A stretch of DNA of 64,000 nucleotides from contig NZXG01000056.1 of NCBI GenBank assembly GCA_002701845.1, forward strand, positions 1-64,000, written 5' to 3'. Under the pieces are notes generated by a model. That model saw only the letters and a list, made by a program, of their open reading frames with translations, did not search any database and was not told the origin of the DNA. A program made the translations under genes and the position numbers. This document shows positions 1-8,848 of this stretch, piece by piece (the stretch's first letter is position 1; each line of letters begins with the position of its first letter). This DNA comes from Pseudomonadales bacterium. Its GTDB lineage: Bacteria > Pseudomonadota > Gammaproteobacteria > Pseudomonadales > Ketobacteraceae.

Positions 1-68
1 CATACGGCGGCACCAGGGCTGACCGGAAGGTGACAGGATTGCCGTCCCGCGATCTCACCTTGGGTACC

Positions 69-221
69 TTAACAGTTACAGGTCCGATACCAGCGTTCCA
101 GCACCAGGGCGCTGGCGCCGTGATCCGCCGCGGTAATGGCCGCCGTCAGGCCGCCGGCGCCGGAGCCCACCGCGACCACATCCGCTTCTAGGTCCCATTG
201 TTTGGGCGTGTTCTGAATCAT
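69..221 (-). pseudogene. N-terminal remnant of an FAD-dependent dehydrogenase
   Basis: A 50-residue frame starting at ATG 219-221 encodes a dinucleotide-binding beta-alpha-beta start: ADVVAVGSGAGGLTAAITAADHG fits the GxGxxG Rossmann signature, followed by a second strand ALVLE, as in fumarate-reductase/ketosteroid-dehydrogenase flavoproteins. After LVLE the family normally continues with a glycine-rich substrate-side segment, but here the frame runs RWYRTCNC and stops. The DNA beyond the stop up to the window edge shows no obvious continuation of the family. It is therefore best read as a truncated remnant. A frameshift with the rest outside the window cannot be excluded. Confidence 0.55.
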
Positions 222-277
222 TTGCCTGGCTCCTTGCTGTAACTCGGTTTTTGATTGTTATTGGTGGATAGCTGTTC

Positions 278-1090
278 TCAGGCGAACGGCTCTTCGGCCA
301 TCAGGGTGCTGCGGTGCATGACCCGCCCGCAGTCCAGAGGGTAGGGTTCCACCCGGTGGATGACCCCGGTGTTGTCCCAGATAATCAAATCCCCGGGCGA
401 CCACTCGTGGCGGTAGACAAATTCCGGCCGGGTGGCCCATTCCAACAGTTCACTCAACAGGGCGTCGCTTTCCTGCTTATCCATGCCCACCACGTGGGAG
501 GCGTGGCAGCCAATCACCAGGGATTTTCTGCCACTCTTGTGGGTCCACACCAAGTTGTGTTGTTTGGCCGGAAAACTGCGCCAGTAGTTCAGGTTATCCT
601 CAGTGGCTTCCACACCGGCTCGGGACATGGACAGCTCAACACTGTGTTCCACCTTGAGCCCTTCCAGTTTGTCCTTGGTGGCCTGGGGCAGTGCTTCATA
701 GGCGGCATAGGAGTTGGCGAATTCGGTCTGGCCTCCGGTCTCCGACAGGCTGTGCCCGGTCAACAGGGTGGCAAAGGGCGGAATGTCGTCATGGGTGCCG
801 TCGATGTGCCAGAGAAATGAGCCTTTCAGGTATTCGGCGTGGGCGTTGGATTTTTTATCCAGGGTGATTTTATAAATACCCTTGCCCAGCTCTTCCCGCA
901 GGTTGCCCAACAGCCGCGCCAGGGTCAGCTGCTGATCGTCATTCAGGTGCAACTGCTTAAACACCAGCACGCCCCGCTGCACCAGCAGCTCTCTCAACCT
1001 GGCCACCACTGGCGCAGAGGCCAGTAATTCGGGTTGAATCTGTATCTCGGTGCCGATGTGCTCCTGTAAAGGTCGTGCACTAAAGGTCAT
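278..1090 (-). CDS. TauD/TfdA-family Fe(II)/2-oxoglutarate dioxygenase
   Basis: About 270 residues, the usual length of the family. The iron-binding HxD pair is visible in FLWHIDGTHDD and the distal His in GVIHRVEPYP near the C-terminus; the 2-oxoglutarate-binding Arg lies just after it (CGRVMHRS). Such enzymes hydroxylate sulfonates, phenoxyacetates or other small carboxylates in the cytoplasm; the substrate cannot be read from the sequence. I start at the ATG at 1090, preceded by GGAGATAATAATA, rather than at the upstream in-frame codon at 1132. The gene is divergent from a TetR regulator, with a 22-bp palindrome between them, so TetR control is likely. Confidence 0.85.
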   Translation of the reverse strand: MTFSARPLQEHIGTEIQIQPELLASAPVVARLRELLVQRGVLVFKQLHLNDDQQLTLARLLGNLREELGKGIYKITLDKKSNAHAEYLKGSFLWHIDGTHDDIPPFATLLTGHSLSETGGQTEFANSYAAYEALPQATKDKLEGLKVEHSVELSMSRAGVEATEDNLNYWRSFPAKQHNLVWTHKSGRKSLVIGCHASHVVGMDKQESDALLSELLEWATRPEFVYRHEWSPGDLIIWDNTGVIHRVEPYPLDCGRVMHRSTLMAEEPFA

Positions 1091-1180
1091 TATTATTATC
1101 TCCAATGCGCTGCCCGCCACTGAGTTGGGCACTAAGGCAGGGTAAATGAAAAATGATATTTTGGTGTACTATTATTGCTT

Positions 1181-1202
1181 AATAATACATACGTGTATTA
1201 TT
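1181..1202. promoter_or_regulatory. Palindromic operator between dioxygenase and TetR gene
   Basis: The sequence AATAATACA, a 4-base centre TACG, and TGTATTATT form a perfect 9-bp inverted repeat in the divergent intergenic region. Length and symmetry fit a TetR-family operator. The likely binder is the adjacent TetR protein (inference). Confidence 0.6.
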
Positions 1203-1333
1203 GGTCGTCAAGCGCACCGTGGAATCGTGGAGCGGTCGAAGCGGTCGAGCCCGGGACGCCGCCAGAGAGACAAATTCTCTGATTTGACATAGACTTGTGC
1301 ACGTTATCGCGCAGTGGTGGAACAGCGGACAAT

Positions 1334-1987
1334 ATGGCCGGCAAGACAGCAAAGAGTAAAATCCCATCCCGACCCAGGGGCCGACCCAGACCGGAGGAGA
1401 CTGCGCAAATCGAGCGCAAGCTGCTGGCGGTGGCCCTGGAGGAGTTTCTCGAACACGGTTACGGGGATGCCGCCATGGCCAGGATTGCCCAGGCCGCCGG
1501 CGGCTCCAAAACCACACTCTATTCCCGCTACCCCTCCAAGGCGGAACTGTTTCAGGCACTGATATTTGATCAGGTGGAGCGCGCCTCTCCGGAAACCGCA
1601 CTGACCTCGGAAAGCGGACCTCTGACCCTGGCGGCGGGCTTGAAATCCTACGCCCGTCATATGCTCAGACACAGTTTGCAGGAGGATATCCGGCGCCTGA
1701 ATCAACTGATCATCAGCGAATCCTATCGCTTTCCGGAATTGGGTGTGGCGACCACTGAAAAAACGGCCATGGGCATCCGTCGTATCACTGACTTTATTCG
1801 TGAGACCCAGGCCCGGGAGGGGCGTCGTTGCCGCAAGCCGGGGGCGGTGGCGGAGGCTTTCATCTTTATGATTCGCGGCTGGTACCTGCATGTGTTGTTG
1901 AACAACCAGGAGATAGCCCTTACCGACATGGAGCAATGGGTGGACCGGAGTGTGGATGCGCTGCTGCTGTCCCATCGGGAGTGGTAG
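1334..1987 (+). CDS. TetR-family transcriptional regulator
   Basis: 217 residues. After a basic N-terminal tail (SRPRGRPRPEE) comes the typical TetR DNA-binding domain: ALEEFLEHGYGDAAMARIAQAAGGSKTTLYSRYPSKAELF, with the helix-turn-helix centred on SKTTLYSRY. The C-terminal two thirds is a helical ligand/dimer domain (TetR_C-like, ending DRSVDALLLSHREW). ATG 1334 is chosen because the upstream in-frame codon is TTG and lacks a ribosome site. It is divergent from the dioxygenase and probably represses it and itself through the palindrome at 1181-1202. Confidence 0.85.
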   Translation: MAGKTAKSKIPSRPRGRPRPEETAQIERKLLAVALEEFLEHGYGDAAMARIAQAAGGSKTTLYSRYPSKAELFQALIFDQVERASPETALTSESGPLTLAAGLKSYARHMLRHSLQEDIRRLNQLIISESYRFPELGVATTEKTAMGIRRITDFIRETQAREGRRCRKPGAVAEAFIFMIRGWYLHVLLNNQEIALTDMEQWVDRSVDALLLSHREW

Positions 1988-2133
1988 GGCCCTGGGCAGC
2001 CCAGTGAAGCCCGGCTCCCCTGGGTAGTCTATACTCAATTTTGATCATATTGTGAGCGGTTTGGCATTGCATCTGCCCAGGCGCCGTATCCAATTCGCTC
2101 CAACTGCTCCAATTAAGGGGAATCGCCACCGCC

Positions 2134-4263
2134 ATGACCCGCACCCTGGTTGCCTTCTGTCTACTGTGGCTGTGCTATCCGGCATGGGCCGACAGCGCCG
2201 TAGCGGAAACTGAGGTAACGGAAACTGAGGTGCCGCCGCTGGTGCTGGGCCCGCAGCAGGCGGTGTATTCCCTGGATCAGCATGTCAGCTACATTGCCGA
2301 TCAGGGCTGGTCGTTCCGGGAGTTACAGCGGCAAGCTGACAGCCTGCCCTTTATCCGGTCCCAACCCGGTAGGCTGAGTTTTGGCTATGTGGACTCTGCC
2401 TACTGGCTGCGGGTGCGCCTGGGGAACGGGTTTGAGCGGGATACCCGCTGGGTTCTGGAGCTGGCGGGACTGAGCCGGGCGGTGGACCGGATTGAAGCCT
2501 ACCTGCCGGATCACCAGGGCCACTATCAGCGCCATCTGGCCGGTGATACAGTGCCCTTTGCCGCGCGCAGCGTTTCTCACCACAGTCTGCTGTTTATGGT
2601 CAATCTGCGGGCCCGCACGCCAGAAACGCTTTATCTGCGGGTGCAGACCAACGGTTCTCTGCAACTGCCCATGACCCTGTGGTCCACCGACGCCTATATT
2701 GCCACTGAGCACCACGATACTCTGTTGGAAGGCATGTTCTACGGTATCCTGGTGATCATGCTGTTCTATAATGGCTTCATCTTCTGGTCCGTCAAAGATG
2801 CCAGTTATCTGCTGTATGTCTGCTATCTGGCCAGCGTGCTGGGATTTGCGCTCTCCATCAAAGGGGTTGGGTTTGAATATTTCTGGCCCCAGCATCCCCA
2901 CTGGAACAACAAAGCTAACCTGGTGTTCGCCACCGCCGGCGTGTTGTTCGTACTGTTTTTTGCCCGTGGTTTTCTGCAGACCCGTCTTAATACCCCCCGC
3001 ATCCATCACGCCCTCAGTGTGCTGTTGGGGAGCGTGCTGGTGTGCGGTGCCGGGGTGGTGCTGTTGAGTCATTATTATGCCGCTGTGTTGTTATCGGCGC
3101 AGTATGTGCTTACCGTACTGACGGTGATCCTGGCCGCTTCCTTTGCCCTCAAGCGGGGCTTTACCGCCGCCCGCTATTACCTGCTGGCCTGGCTTAGCGT
3201 ACTGGTGTCGATTCTGTTGTGGGTGTTGAACAGTGCCAACGTCATCGCCAGCTACTGGATTGGGGGTTACCTGTTTCAAATTGGAATTACCCTGCAGGTG
3301 CTACTGTTCTCTTTTGCCCTGGCGGACCGCATCAACCTGCTGCGGGCCGAGCGGGAAAGTGCCCTGGAATTACAATTGAGGCATTCCCGCAAACTGGTGG
3401 ATACGTCTGCGATGTTCGAGCGGTTTGTGCCTAAGCAGTTTTTGTCCAAGATCGCTCGCACGGGGATCGACCGAATCGAATTAGGTCGCGCCGAGGTGGC
3501 CGAGGTGTCCATTCTGTTCGCGGATGTGCGCGGCTTCACCGCCATGGCGGAAGCGCTCAAGCCTCAGGAATTGTTGAATTTCCTGAACGCCTATCTGGAA
3601 CGGATAGACAGCGTGATCCATGATCACGAGGGGTTTATCGATAAGTTTATTGGCGATGGGGTGATGGCACTGTTTGAAAGTGAGTCGACCCGCAACGGTG
3701 CCCTCAATGCGGTCACCGCCGCCATTGCCCTGCAACGGGCCGTGGAAGTGTACAATCAGCACCGCGCCAACAGTGGCTATCCGCCCATCAGCATCGGGGT
3801 GGGGGTCAATACCGGCGAGGTGGTGTACGGCACCGTGGGCTCCCGGGAACGGATGGATTCCACTGTGCTGGGTGACAATGTCAACGTGGCGGCCCGCTTA
3901 CAGGATCTCACCAAGGTATTAAAGGCCAGGGTGCTGATTACCGGCCATACCCTGGAGGTGCTGGGCCGGGCTCATGGCCTGCTGGTGCGGGAGGTGGGTG
4001 ATGTTCAGGTGCGGGGCCGGCGGGAACCGGTGCATATCTACGAGGTTCTGAGTGCCGATTCCGAACCGCAACGGGCGGCCAAGCAGTTCACGCTGGCCAC
4101 CTATCGCCTGGCCTATGAGAACTACCGCAACCGGCGTTGGCGTGAGGCGGAGACTCACTGGCAGCGCTGTCTGGAACTGAACCCGGAGGATCACGTGGTG
4201 CAGTATCTGATCCGGCAGTGTCGGGAGCGGCAGCGGGAGGAATCCCGTGCCACACTGTTATAA
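2134..4263 (+). CDS. Membrane adenylate cyclase with 7TM-DISM sensor
   Basis: 709 residues. A signal peptide (MTRTLVAFCLLWLCYPAWA) is followed by an extracytoplasmic 7TMR-DISMED2-like beta domain (about residues 40-195). Seven hydrophobic segments follow (about 200-405), then a short coiled linker (LRAERESALELQLRHSRKLVD) and a class III nucleotide cyclase domain (about 455-640). The latter shows VSILFADVRGFTAMAE, FIGDGVMALF and GVGVNTGEVVYGTVGS, including the two metal-binding Asp residues. A TPR-like C-terminal tail (RRWREAETHWQRCLELNPED) ends the protein. It should convert ATP to cAMP in response to a periplasmic ligand. A strand of AAGGGG lies upstream of the ATG. Confidence 0.88.
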   Translation: MTRTLVAFCLLWLCYPAWADSAVAETEVTETEVPPLVLGPQQAVYSLDQHVSYIADQGWSFRELQRQADSLPFIRSQPGRLSFGYVDSAYWLRVRLGNGFERDTRWVLELAGLSRAVDRIEAYLPDHQGHYQRHLAGDTVPFAARSVSHHSLLFMVNLRARTPETLYLRVQTNGSLQLPMTLWSTDAYIATEHHDTLLEGMFYGILVIMLFYNGFIFWSVKDASYLLYVCYLASVLGFALSIKGVGFEYFWPQHPHWNNKANLVFATAGVLFVLFFARGFLQTRLNTPRIHHALSVLLGSVLVCGAGVVLLSHYYAAVLLSAQYVLTVLTVILAASFALKRGFTAARYYLLAWLSVLVSILLWVLNSANVIASYWIGGYLFQIGITLQVLLFSFALADRINLLRAERESALELQLRHSRKLVDTSAMFERFVPKQFLSKIARTGIDRIELGRAEVAEVSILFADVRGFTAMAEALKPQELLNFLNAYLERIDSVIHDHEGFIDKFIGDGVMALFESESTRNGALNAVTAAIALQRAVEVYNQHRANSGYPPISIGVGVNTGEVVYGTVGSRERMDSTVLGDNVNVAARLQDLTKVLKARVLITGHTLEVLGRAHGLLVREVGDVQVRGRREPVHIYEVLSADSEPQRAAKQFTLATYRLAYENYRNRRWREAETHWQRCLELNPEDHVVQYLIRQCRERQREESRATLL

Positions 4264-4469
4264 AGCCGCGTTTGTGTTGTAAAATACTACCGGCAGGCCC
4301 GTGACTTTTTCACTGAAGCCAGGCCGTTGCCAACGCTATCATCTGGGCGGAGCCGTCGCCGACCATCGAGTCATACTTTTACCGGGTGTTCAGAAACCCG
4401 GTGGGTCTGGATTAGAATGACGGTTGAATCCGGCAATGGATGCCGGCACAAGGTATTCGAGGTTGATTT

Positions 4470-5126
4470 GTGATTAAGGTCTTTATCGTTGATGATCACG
4501 ATCTGGTGCGGACCGGGATTTCCCGGATGTTATCGGACGTGGCTGGAATCAAGGTCGTGGGCGAAGCGGCCAACGGTGAAGATGCCATGAAACTGGTGCG
4601 TGACCTGAGTCCGGACGTGGTGTTAATGGATGCCAAAATGCCTGGCATCGGCGGGTTGGAAGCCACCCGCAAAATTTTGCGGCAGAATGGTGACGTGCGG
4701 GTGATTGCCGTCACCGCCTGTGGAGAAGAGCCCTTTCCCTCCCGCTTCCTGCAGGCGGGCGCTTCCGGCTACCTGACCAAGGGCGCTGCCCTGGATGAGA
4801 TGGTGAAAGCCATTCGCCTGGTGCATTCCGGGCAGCGCTACATTTCCCCGGATGTGGCCCAGGAACTGGCCCTGAAGCCGTTCCGGGCGGACGCCGACGC
4901 CTCCCCCTTCGACCAGCTTTCCGATCGGGAGATGCAGATCGCCATGATGATCGTCAATTGTCAGAAAGTGCAGGAAATTTCTGACAAACTGTTTCTAAGC
5001 CCGAAGACCGTGAACAGTTATCGTTATCGCTTGTTTGAGAAACTCGGCATCAACAGCGACGTGGAGTTGACCCTGCTGGCTGTTCGTCACGGTATGCTCG
5101 ATGTAGAATCCCTGCCCAACAACTGA
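4470..5126 (+). CDS. gacA: GacA/UvrY response regulator
   Basis: 218 residues with an N-terminal receiver domain (acidic pair DDH near residue 8, phospho-acceptor Asp in DVVLMDAKMPG, Lys in YLTKGA) and a C-terminal LuxR/NarL helix-turn-helix (LSDREMQIAMMIVNCQKVQEI...SPKTVNSYRYRLFEKLGI). Length, sequence and position directly before uvrC are diagnostic of GacA/UvrY, which with GacS/BarA controls the Rsm small-RNA cascade. The start codon is GTG, preceded by GAGG. The gene ends 14 bases before the proposed start of uvrC, so the two are probably co-transcribed. Confidence 0.93.
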   Translation: MIKVFIVDDHDLVRTGISRMLSDVAGIKVVGEAANGEDAMKLVRDLSPDVVLMDAKMPGIGGLEATRKILRQNGDVRVIAVTACGEEPFPSRFLQAGASGYLTKGAALDEMVKAIRLVHSGQRYISPDVAQELALKPFRADADASPFDQLSDREMQIAMMIVNCQKVQEISDKLFLSPKTVNSYRYRLFEKLGINSDVELTLLAVRHGMLDVESLPNN

Positions 5127-5140
5127 GTTGAGGCGGCACC

Positions 5141-6955
5141 ATTAATATCGACGCGTTTCTGCAATCCCTGACCACCCACCCCGGCGTTTATCGAATGCTT
5201 GGTGCGGATGATGAGGTGTTGTATGTGGGCAAGGCCAGCAACCTGAAGAATCGGGTCAGTTCCTATTTCCGCAGCCGCCAGCAGCATCCCAAAACCGTGG
5301 CACTGGTGGAGAAAATTCAGCGGGTTGAGGTGACCGTTACCAACAGTGAGACCGAAGCGTTGCTGTTGGAACAGACCCTCATCAAGTCCCTGAGGCCGCC
5401 GTTCAATATCCTGTTACGGGACGATAAATCCTACCCCTATATCTATCTGTCCAGCCAGGAGTTTCCCCGCCTGGCCTATTACCGGGGCTCGAAAAAACTG
5501 CCCGGGCGCTTCTTTGGCCCCTTTCCCAGTGCCGGCTCGGTGCGGGAAACCCTTAATCTGCTGCAGAAAGTGTTTAAGGTGCGCCAGTGCGAAGACAGCT
5601 TTTTCCGCAACCGTTCCCGGCCCTGTCTGCAATATCAGATCGAACGCTGCAAGGCGCCCTGCGTGGGCCTGGTGCCCGCAACGGAGTACGCCGAGGATGT
5701 CCGCCACAGTGTGATGTTCCTGGAAGGCAAGGACCGCGAGGTGCGGCAGGAGTTGAGTCAGGCCATGGACGCTGCGGCGGCGGCCCTGAATTTTGAACAG
5801 GCCGCCCAGTTGCGGGATCAGCTGGAGGCCCTGACCCGGGTACAGGCGCAACAATTCGTGGAGACCGGCGCCGGTAACGCCGATGTGTTCGCCGTAGCCA
5901 TGGAGTCGGGGGTGGCCTGTGTGCAGGTGGTGTTCGTGCGCGGTGGGCGGGTCCTGGGTAACAAAACCTATTACCCGGGTTTGAAGGCCGAGCTGTCGGT
6001 GGCGGACATTCTCGATGAGTTCGTACCCCAATACTATCTGGGGGCACAGGGCGGCCGGGAGCTACCGCAACAGATTATCGTGGCGGAACCGTTCGAATCA
6101 CAACAGGCATTGGTGCAGGCCCTGCAGCAGCAAACCGGAGTCAGCGTCAGTATCAGCAGTCGGGTGCGAACCGCCCGCAAGGGCTGGCTGCGGCTGGCGC
6201 AGACCAATGCCGAGCAATACCTTGCCAGCTACCTGGCGAACCGGGAGAATCTGTTGCGTCGCTTCGAGTCGCTGCGCCAGGCCCTGGACCTGCCGGAAAC
6301 CCCGCAGCGGCTGGAATGTTTCGATATCTCCCATACTCAGGGGGAGGGCACCGTCGCCAGTTGTGTGGTGTTCGAACACAGCGGACCGGTGCGCAATCAG
6401 TACCGGCGGTTCAATATCCGTGATGTGGCCCCGGGGGATGACTATGGGGCAATGGAGCAGGCCCTCAGCCGGCGCTACACCCGGCTGAAAAAAGGCGAAG
6501 CCAAACTGCCGGACATATTGATTGTGGATGGCGGTAAAGGCCAGTTGAAGCAGGCCCGACGGGTACTGTCAGAGCTGCAGGTGCAGGGAGTGCTGCTGCT
6601 GGGGATTGCCAAGGGGGAAACCCGCAAACCCGGACTGGAGACTCTGTTCCTGGAGGCCAGCGGGCCGGGCTTCGAGCTGGAACGGGATTCACCGGCGTTA
6701 CATCTTATCCAGCATATCCGCGATGAGGCTCACCGCTTTGCCATCCTGGGCCATCGCCAGCAGCGGGACAAGCGGCGTAATCGCTCAGTGCTGGAAGATA
6801 TCCCCGGGGTGGGTCCGAAACGCCGGCGGGAACTGTTGACCCACTTTGGCGGTCTGCAGGGATTGTCCCGCGCCAGCGAGCAGGAAATTGCCAACGTGCC
6901 CGGTATCAGCAAGAAAATTGCAGAAGACGTTTATGCCGCGCTCCACAATGTTTAA
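5141..6955 (+). CDS. uvrC: UvrABC excinuclease subunit C, probable ATT start
   Basis: Nucleotide-excision-repair nuclease that cuts either side of UvrB-bound lesions. Visible are the GIY-YIG domain (PGVYRML and [18 protein letters not shown]), the Cys-rich [15 protein letters not shown], the UvrB-interacting UVR segment ([16 protein letters not shown]), the RNaseH-like domain ([27 protein letters not shown]) and tandem HhH ([18 protein letters not shown]). The first ATG (5195) lies inside the GVYRM motif and would destroy the nuclease domain. Upstream in frame back to the stop at 5129 there is no ATG, GTG or TTG. ATT at 5141, seven bases after GAGG, gives 604 residues and the normal N-terminus [19 protein letters not shown]. 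Confidence 0.9.
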   Translation: MNIDAFLQSLTTHPGVYRMLGADDEVLYVGKASNLKNRVSSYFRSRQQHPKTVALVEKIQRVEVTVTNSETEALLLEQTLIKSLRPPFNILLRDDKSYPYIYLSSQEFPRLAYYRGSKKLPGRFFGPFPSAGSVRETLNLLQKVFKVRQCEDSFFRNRSRPCLQYQIERCKAPCVGLVPATEYAEDVRHSVMFLEGKDREVRQELSQAMDAAAAALNFEQAAQLRDQLEALTRVQAQQFVETGAGNADVFAVAMESGVACVQVVFVRGGRVLGNKTYYPGLKAELSVADILDEFVPQYYLGAQGGRELPQQIIVAEPFESQQALVQALQQQTGVSVSISSRVRTARKGWLRLAQTNAEQYLASYLANRENLLRRFESLRQALDLPETPQRLECFDISHTQGEGTVASCVVFEHSGPVRNQYRRFNIRDVAPGDDYGAMEQALSRRYTRLKKGEAKLPDILIVDGGKGQLKQARRVLSELQVQGVLLLGIAKGETRKPGLETLFLEASGPGFELERDSPALHLIQHIRDEAHRFAILGHRQQRDKRRNRSVLEDIPGVGPKRRRELLTHFGGLQGLSRASEQEIANVPGISKKIAEDVYAALHNV

Positions 6956-6991
6956 ACTGTCGTCTTGTTATTGCTCCAAAGAGATCACCGC

Positions 6992-7570
6992 ATGCATCAG
7001 TTAGCCGGAAAGGCTGCTTTCCTGACCGTGCCCAACCTACTGACACTGTTGCGAATCGTGCTGATCCCGGTATTCGTTCTGGTGTTCTATCTGCCCCTGC
7101 AGTGGGCGTCCGTCTGGGGTGCCACTATTTTCGCGGTGGCCGCCGCCACTGACTGGGTGGATGGTTATCTGGCCCGTAAAATGGGCCAGACCACACGGCT
7201 GGGCGCTTTTCTGGATCCGGTGGCTGATAAGCTGATGGTGGGGGTTGCGCTGGTGCTGTTGGTGGAGCAGCATGCCTCACCCCTGCTGGCGATTCCCGCC
7301 ATGGTGATTATCAGCCGGGAGATTACTGTTTCCGCCCTGCGGGAGTGGATGGCGGAACTGGGCAAGCGGGCCAGTGTCGCAGTGTCGTTCATTGGCAAGA
7401 TCAAGACCACGGTGCAGATGGTGGCCATCACCGGCCTGCTGGCGGCGGGGCCGGACCCGGCCAGCTGGATGATGTGGTTGTCTTATTTGTTGCTGTATGT
7501 GGCGATGGCCTTAACCCTTTGGTCCATGGTGATTTACCTGCGGGCGGCCTGGCCGGAATTGCGTGAATAG
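6992..7570 (+). CDS. pgsA: CDP-diacylglycerol-glycerol-3-phosphate phosphatidyltransferase
   Basis: 192-residue inner-membrane enzyme that makes phosphatidylglycerophosphate, the first step to phosphatidylglycerol and cardiolipin. The CDP-alcohol phosphatidyltransferase signature D(x)2DG(x)2AR(x)8G(x)3D(x)3D is intact: TDWVDGYLARKMGQTTRLGAFLDPVAD. It has four or five hydrophobic segments. ATG 6992 is chosen because the protein then begins MHQLAGKAAFLTVPNLLTLLR, matching the family start, and AAAGAGA lies upstream. The uvrC-pgsA-tRNA order is conserved in many gammaproteobacteria. Confidence 0.93.
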   Translation: MHQLAGKAAFLTVPNLLTLLRIVLIPVFVLVFYLPLQWASVWGATIFAVAAATDWVDGYLARKMGQTTRLGAFLDPVADKLMVGVALVLLVEQHASPLLAIPAMVIISREITVSALREWMAELGKRASVAVSFIGKIKTTVQMVAITGLLAAGPDPASWMMWLSYLLLYVAMALTLWSMVIYLRAAWPELRE

Positions 7571-7615
7571 GGTGGCCTGATTGTCAAGTTGTTGAGAAAC
7601 AATAGAAAATTTAGG

Positions 7616-7643
7616 TTGACTCAAGCTTTTCGGCGGGTAGAAT
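7616..7643 (+). promoter_or_regulatory. Sigma70 promoter of the tRNA-Gly/Cys unit
   Basis: TTGACT and TAGAAT are separated by 16 bases and end 23 bases before tRNA-Gly. This near-consensus pair with a GC-rich stretch downstream suits a stable-RNA promoter. Confidence 0.6.
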
Positions 7644-7666
7644 AAGCATCCCACTGGCGTAGTGTC

Positions 7667-7742
<76 letters not shown>

Positions 7743-7771
7743 GTCAGTGATCCTCGAATTGCCGGGGTTAT

Positions 7772-7845
7772 GGCGCGGTAGCAGAGTGGTTATGCAGCGG
7801 ACTGCAACTCCGTTTACGCCGGTTCGATTCCGACCCGCGCCTCCA
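7772..7845 (+). tRNA. tRNA-Cys (GCA anticodon)
   Basis: Acceptor GGCGCGG pairs with CCGCGCC, discriminator T, encoded CCA. The anticodon loop CTGCAAC gives GCA. It follows tRNA-Gly by 29 bases and is probably in the same transcript. Confidence 0.95.
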
Positions 7846-7850
7846 ATTTC

Positions 7851-8444
7851 TCAGCCTTTGATGACGCCCTTTTTCTCCCTGAAAGCCTGAACGTGTTCCA
7901 TCAGGGCCTGTTCCATTTCGTTCACTTCTCGCTTGCTGTCTGCCAGCACCTTCTCGCCCTCTTTGGGGGACTGGCCTTTGTAGACATACAGGCTGTCCAG
8001 CATGATCTTGCGGATGGGGGAGTGCTTGTCCAGCCCCCGCTCCTTGCAGATGATGTCGATGGACATCTCGAAGGCCTTGTCGTAACCATGCCGGTCAATG
8101 GAAATCGTGCGGAATTTGGGCTTGCTTAAGCCTTCCGTGTTGACCCGGATCTCAAACACATGGGCCGGTTTGCGGCCGTCCCGGTGGCGCACTCTCTCCT
8201 TCAATCCCACAATCTTGCCATCCGCATGCAACAGGCGCTCCACGGAGAGATCCTTACGCATGAAGTGAGCCCGCTGGCGCTGGGCCAGCTCCAGGTCCTT
8301 GGCCTGGGCCTCCTCCAGGGTGGATAGCAGCTCATCCTCATTGAGATAGCGGCCGTTTTTCTTGAGGGGGAAGTAAATCTGATGTTCTTTGCTGTTCCAC
8401 GCGCGATAGACGCGGATATAGTCTTCACTGACTGATATCGCCAT
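7851..8444 (-). CDS. Conserved hypothetical protein between tRNA genes
   Basis: About 197 residues, soluble and charged, with no signal peptide or membrane segment. The N-terminus reads MAISVSEDYIRVYRAWNSKEHQIYFPLKKNGRYLNEDELL; the middle has VRHRDGRKPAHVFEIRV; the end is helical (REVNEMEQALMEHVQAFREKKG). I do not recognise a catalytic motif. The spacing of conserved-looking aromatic and basic residues in the first half resembles small AP2-like or integrase-arm DNA-binding folds, but this is weak. ATG 8444 is preferred over the TTG at 8462. It runs antisense to the tRNA genes and breaks the usually contiguous Gly-Cys-Leu cluster. Confidence 0.7.
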   Translation of the reverse strand: MAISVSEDYIRVYRAWNSKEHQIYFPLKKNGRYLNEDELLSTLEEAQAKDLELAQRQRAHFMRKDLSVERLLHADGKIVGLKERVRHRDGRKPAHVFEIRVNTEGLSKPKFRTISIDRHGYDKAFEMSIDIICKERGLDKHSPIRKIMLDSLYVYKGQSPKEGEKVLADSKREVNEMEQALMEHVQAFREKKGVIKG

Positions 8445-8541
8445 AGCAGGTGTCGTTCCCAAATTTGACGGTTACGGGAAATCCCTATGCCAACCAATGA
8501 TTGCCAACAAATGAGGTTTTTTCAACTGTTGGAATAAACCA

Positions 8542-8570
8542 TTGATTGTGAAAGGGGCACTCCCTATAAT
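8542..8570 (+). promoter_or_regulatory. Sigma70 promoter of tRNA-Leu
   Basis: TTGATT, 17 bases, TATAAT, then 28 bases to the tRNA. The perfect minus-10 and ideal spacing indicate that tRNA-Leu is transcribed on its own here. Confidence 0.65.
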
Positions 8571-8598
8571 TGGCGTCCCTTCAGACCGCAGTCACCGG

Positions 8599-8686
8599 GC
8601 CCGGGTGGCGAAACTGGTAGACGCAAGGGACTTAAAATCCCTCGGTATTTGATACCGTGCCGGTTCGATTCCGGCCCCGGGCACCA
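8599..8686 (+). tRNA. tRNA-Leu (TAA anticodon), element integration target
   Basis: Acceptor GCCCGGG pairs with CCCGGGC, discriminator A, encoded CCA. The long variable arm (CTCGGTATTTGATACCGT) is typical of leucine tRNAs. The anticodon loop CTTAAAA gives UAA. The 3' end forms the left attachment site, and the gene remains intact after integration. Confidence 0.95.
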
Positions 8687-8688
8687 CT
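8671..8688 (+). repeat. attL, 18-bp tRNA-Leu 3' end core
   Basis: CCGGCCCCGGGCACCACT, covering the T-stem and acceptor end of tRNA-Leu plus two bases, recurs exactly and in the same orientation at 54977-54994. A tyrosine integrase gene begins 160 bases inside. This is the standard layout of a tRNA-targeting integrative element. Confidence 0.9.
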
Positions 8689-8848
8689 AACTTGAAGCCA
8701 TATCTGGCTACATCTTATTATTCCTTGCCAATCAAAGACTTAGCGTTGATCCGCTAGGTAAGTTTGTAGTTATATCTTGCCATAAGCACTCATATTTCGC
8801 GCGATTTTGCGTACGAATCGCGCACGTAGTGCGCATGAGGAACCCCTT

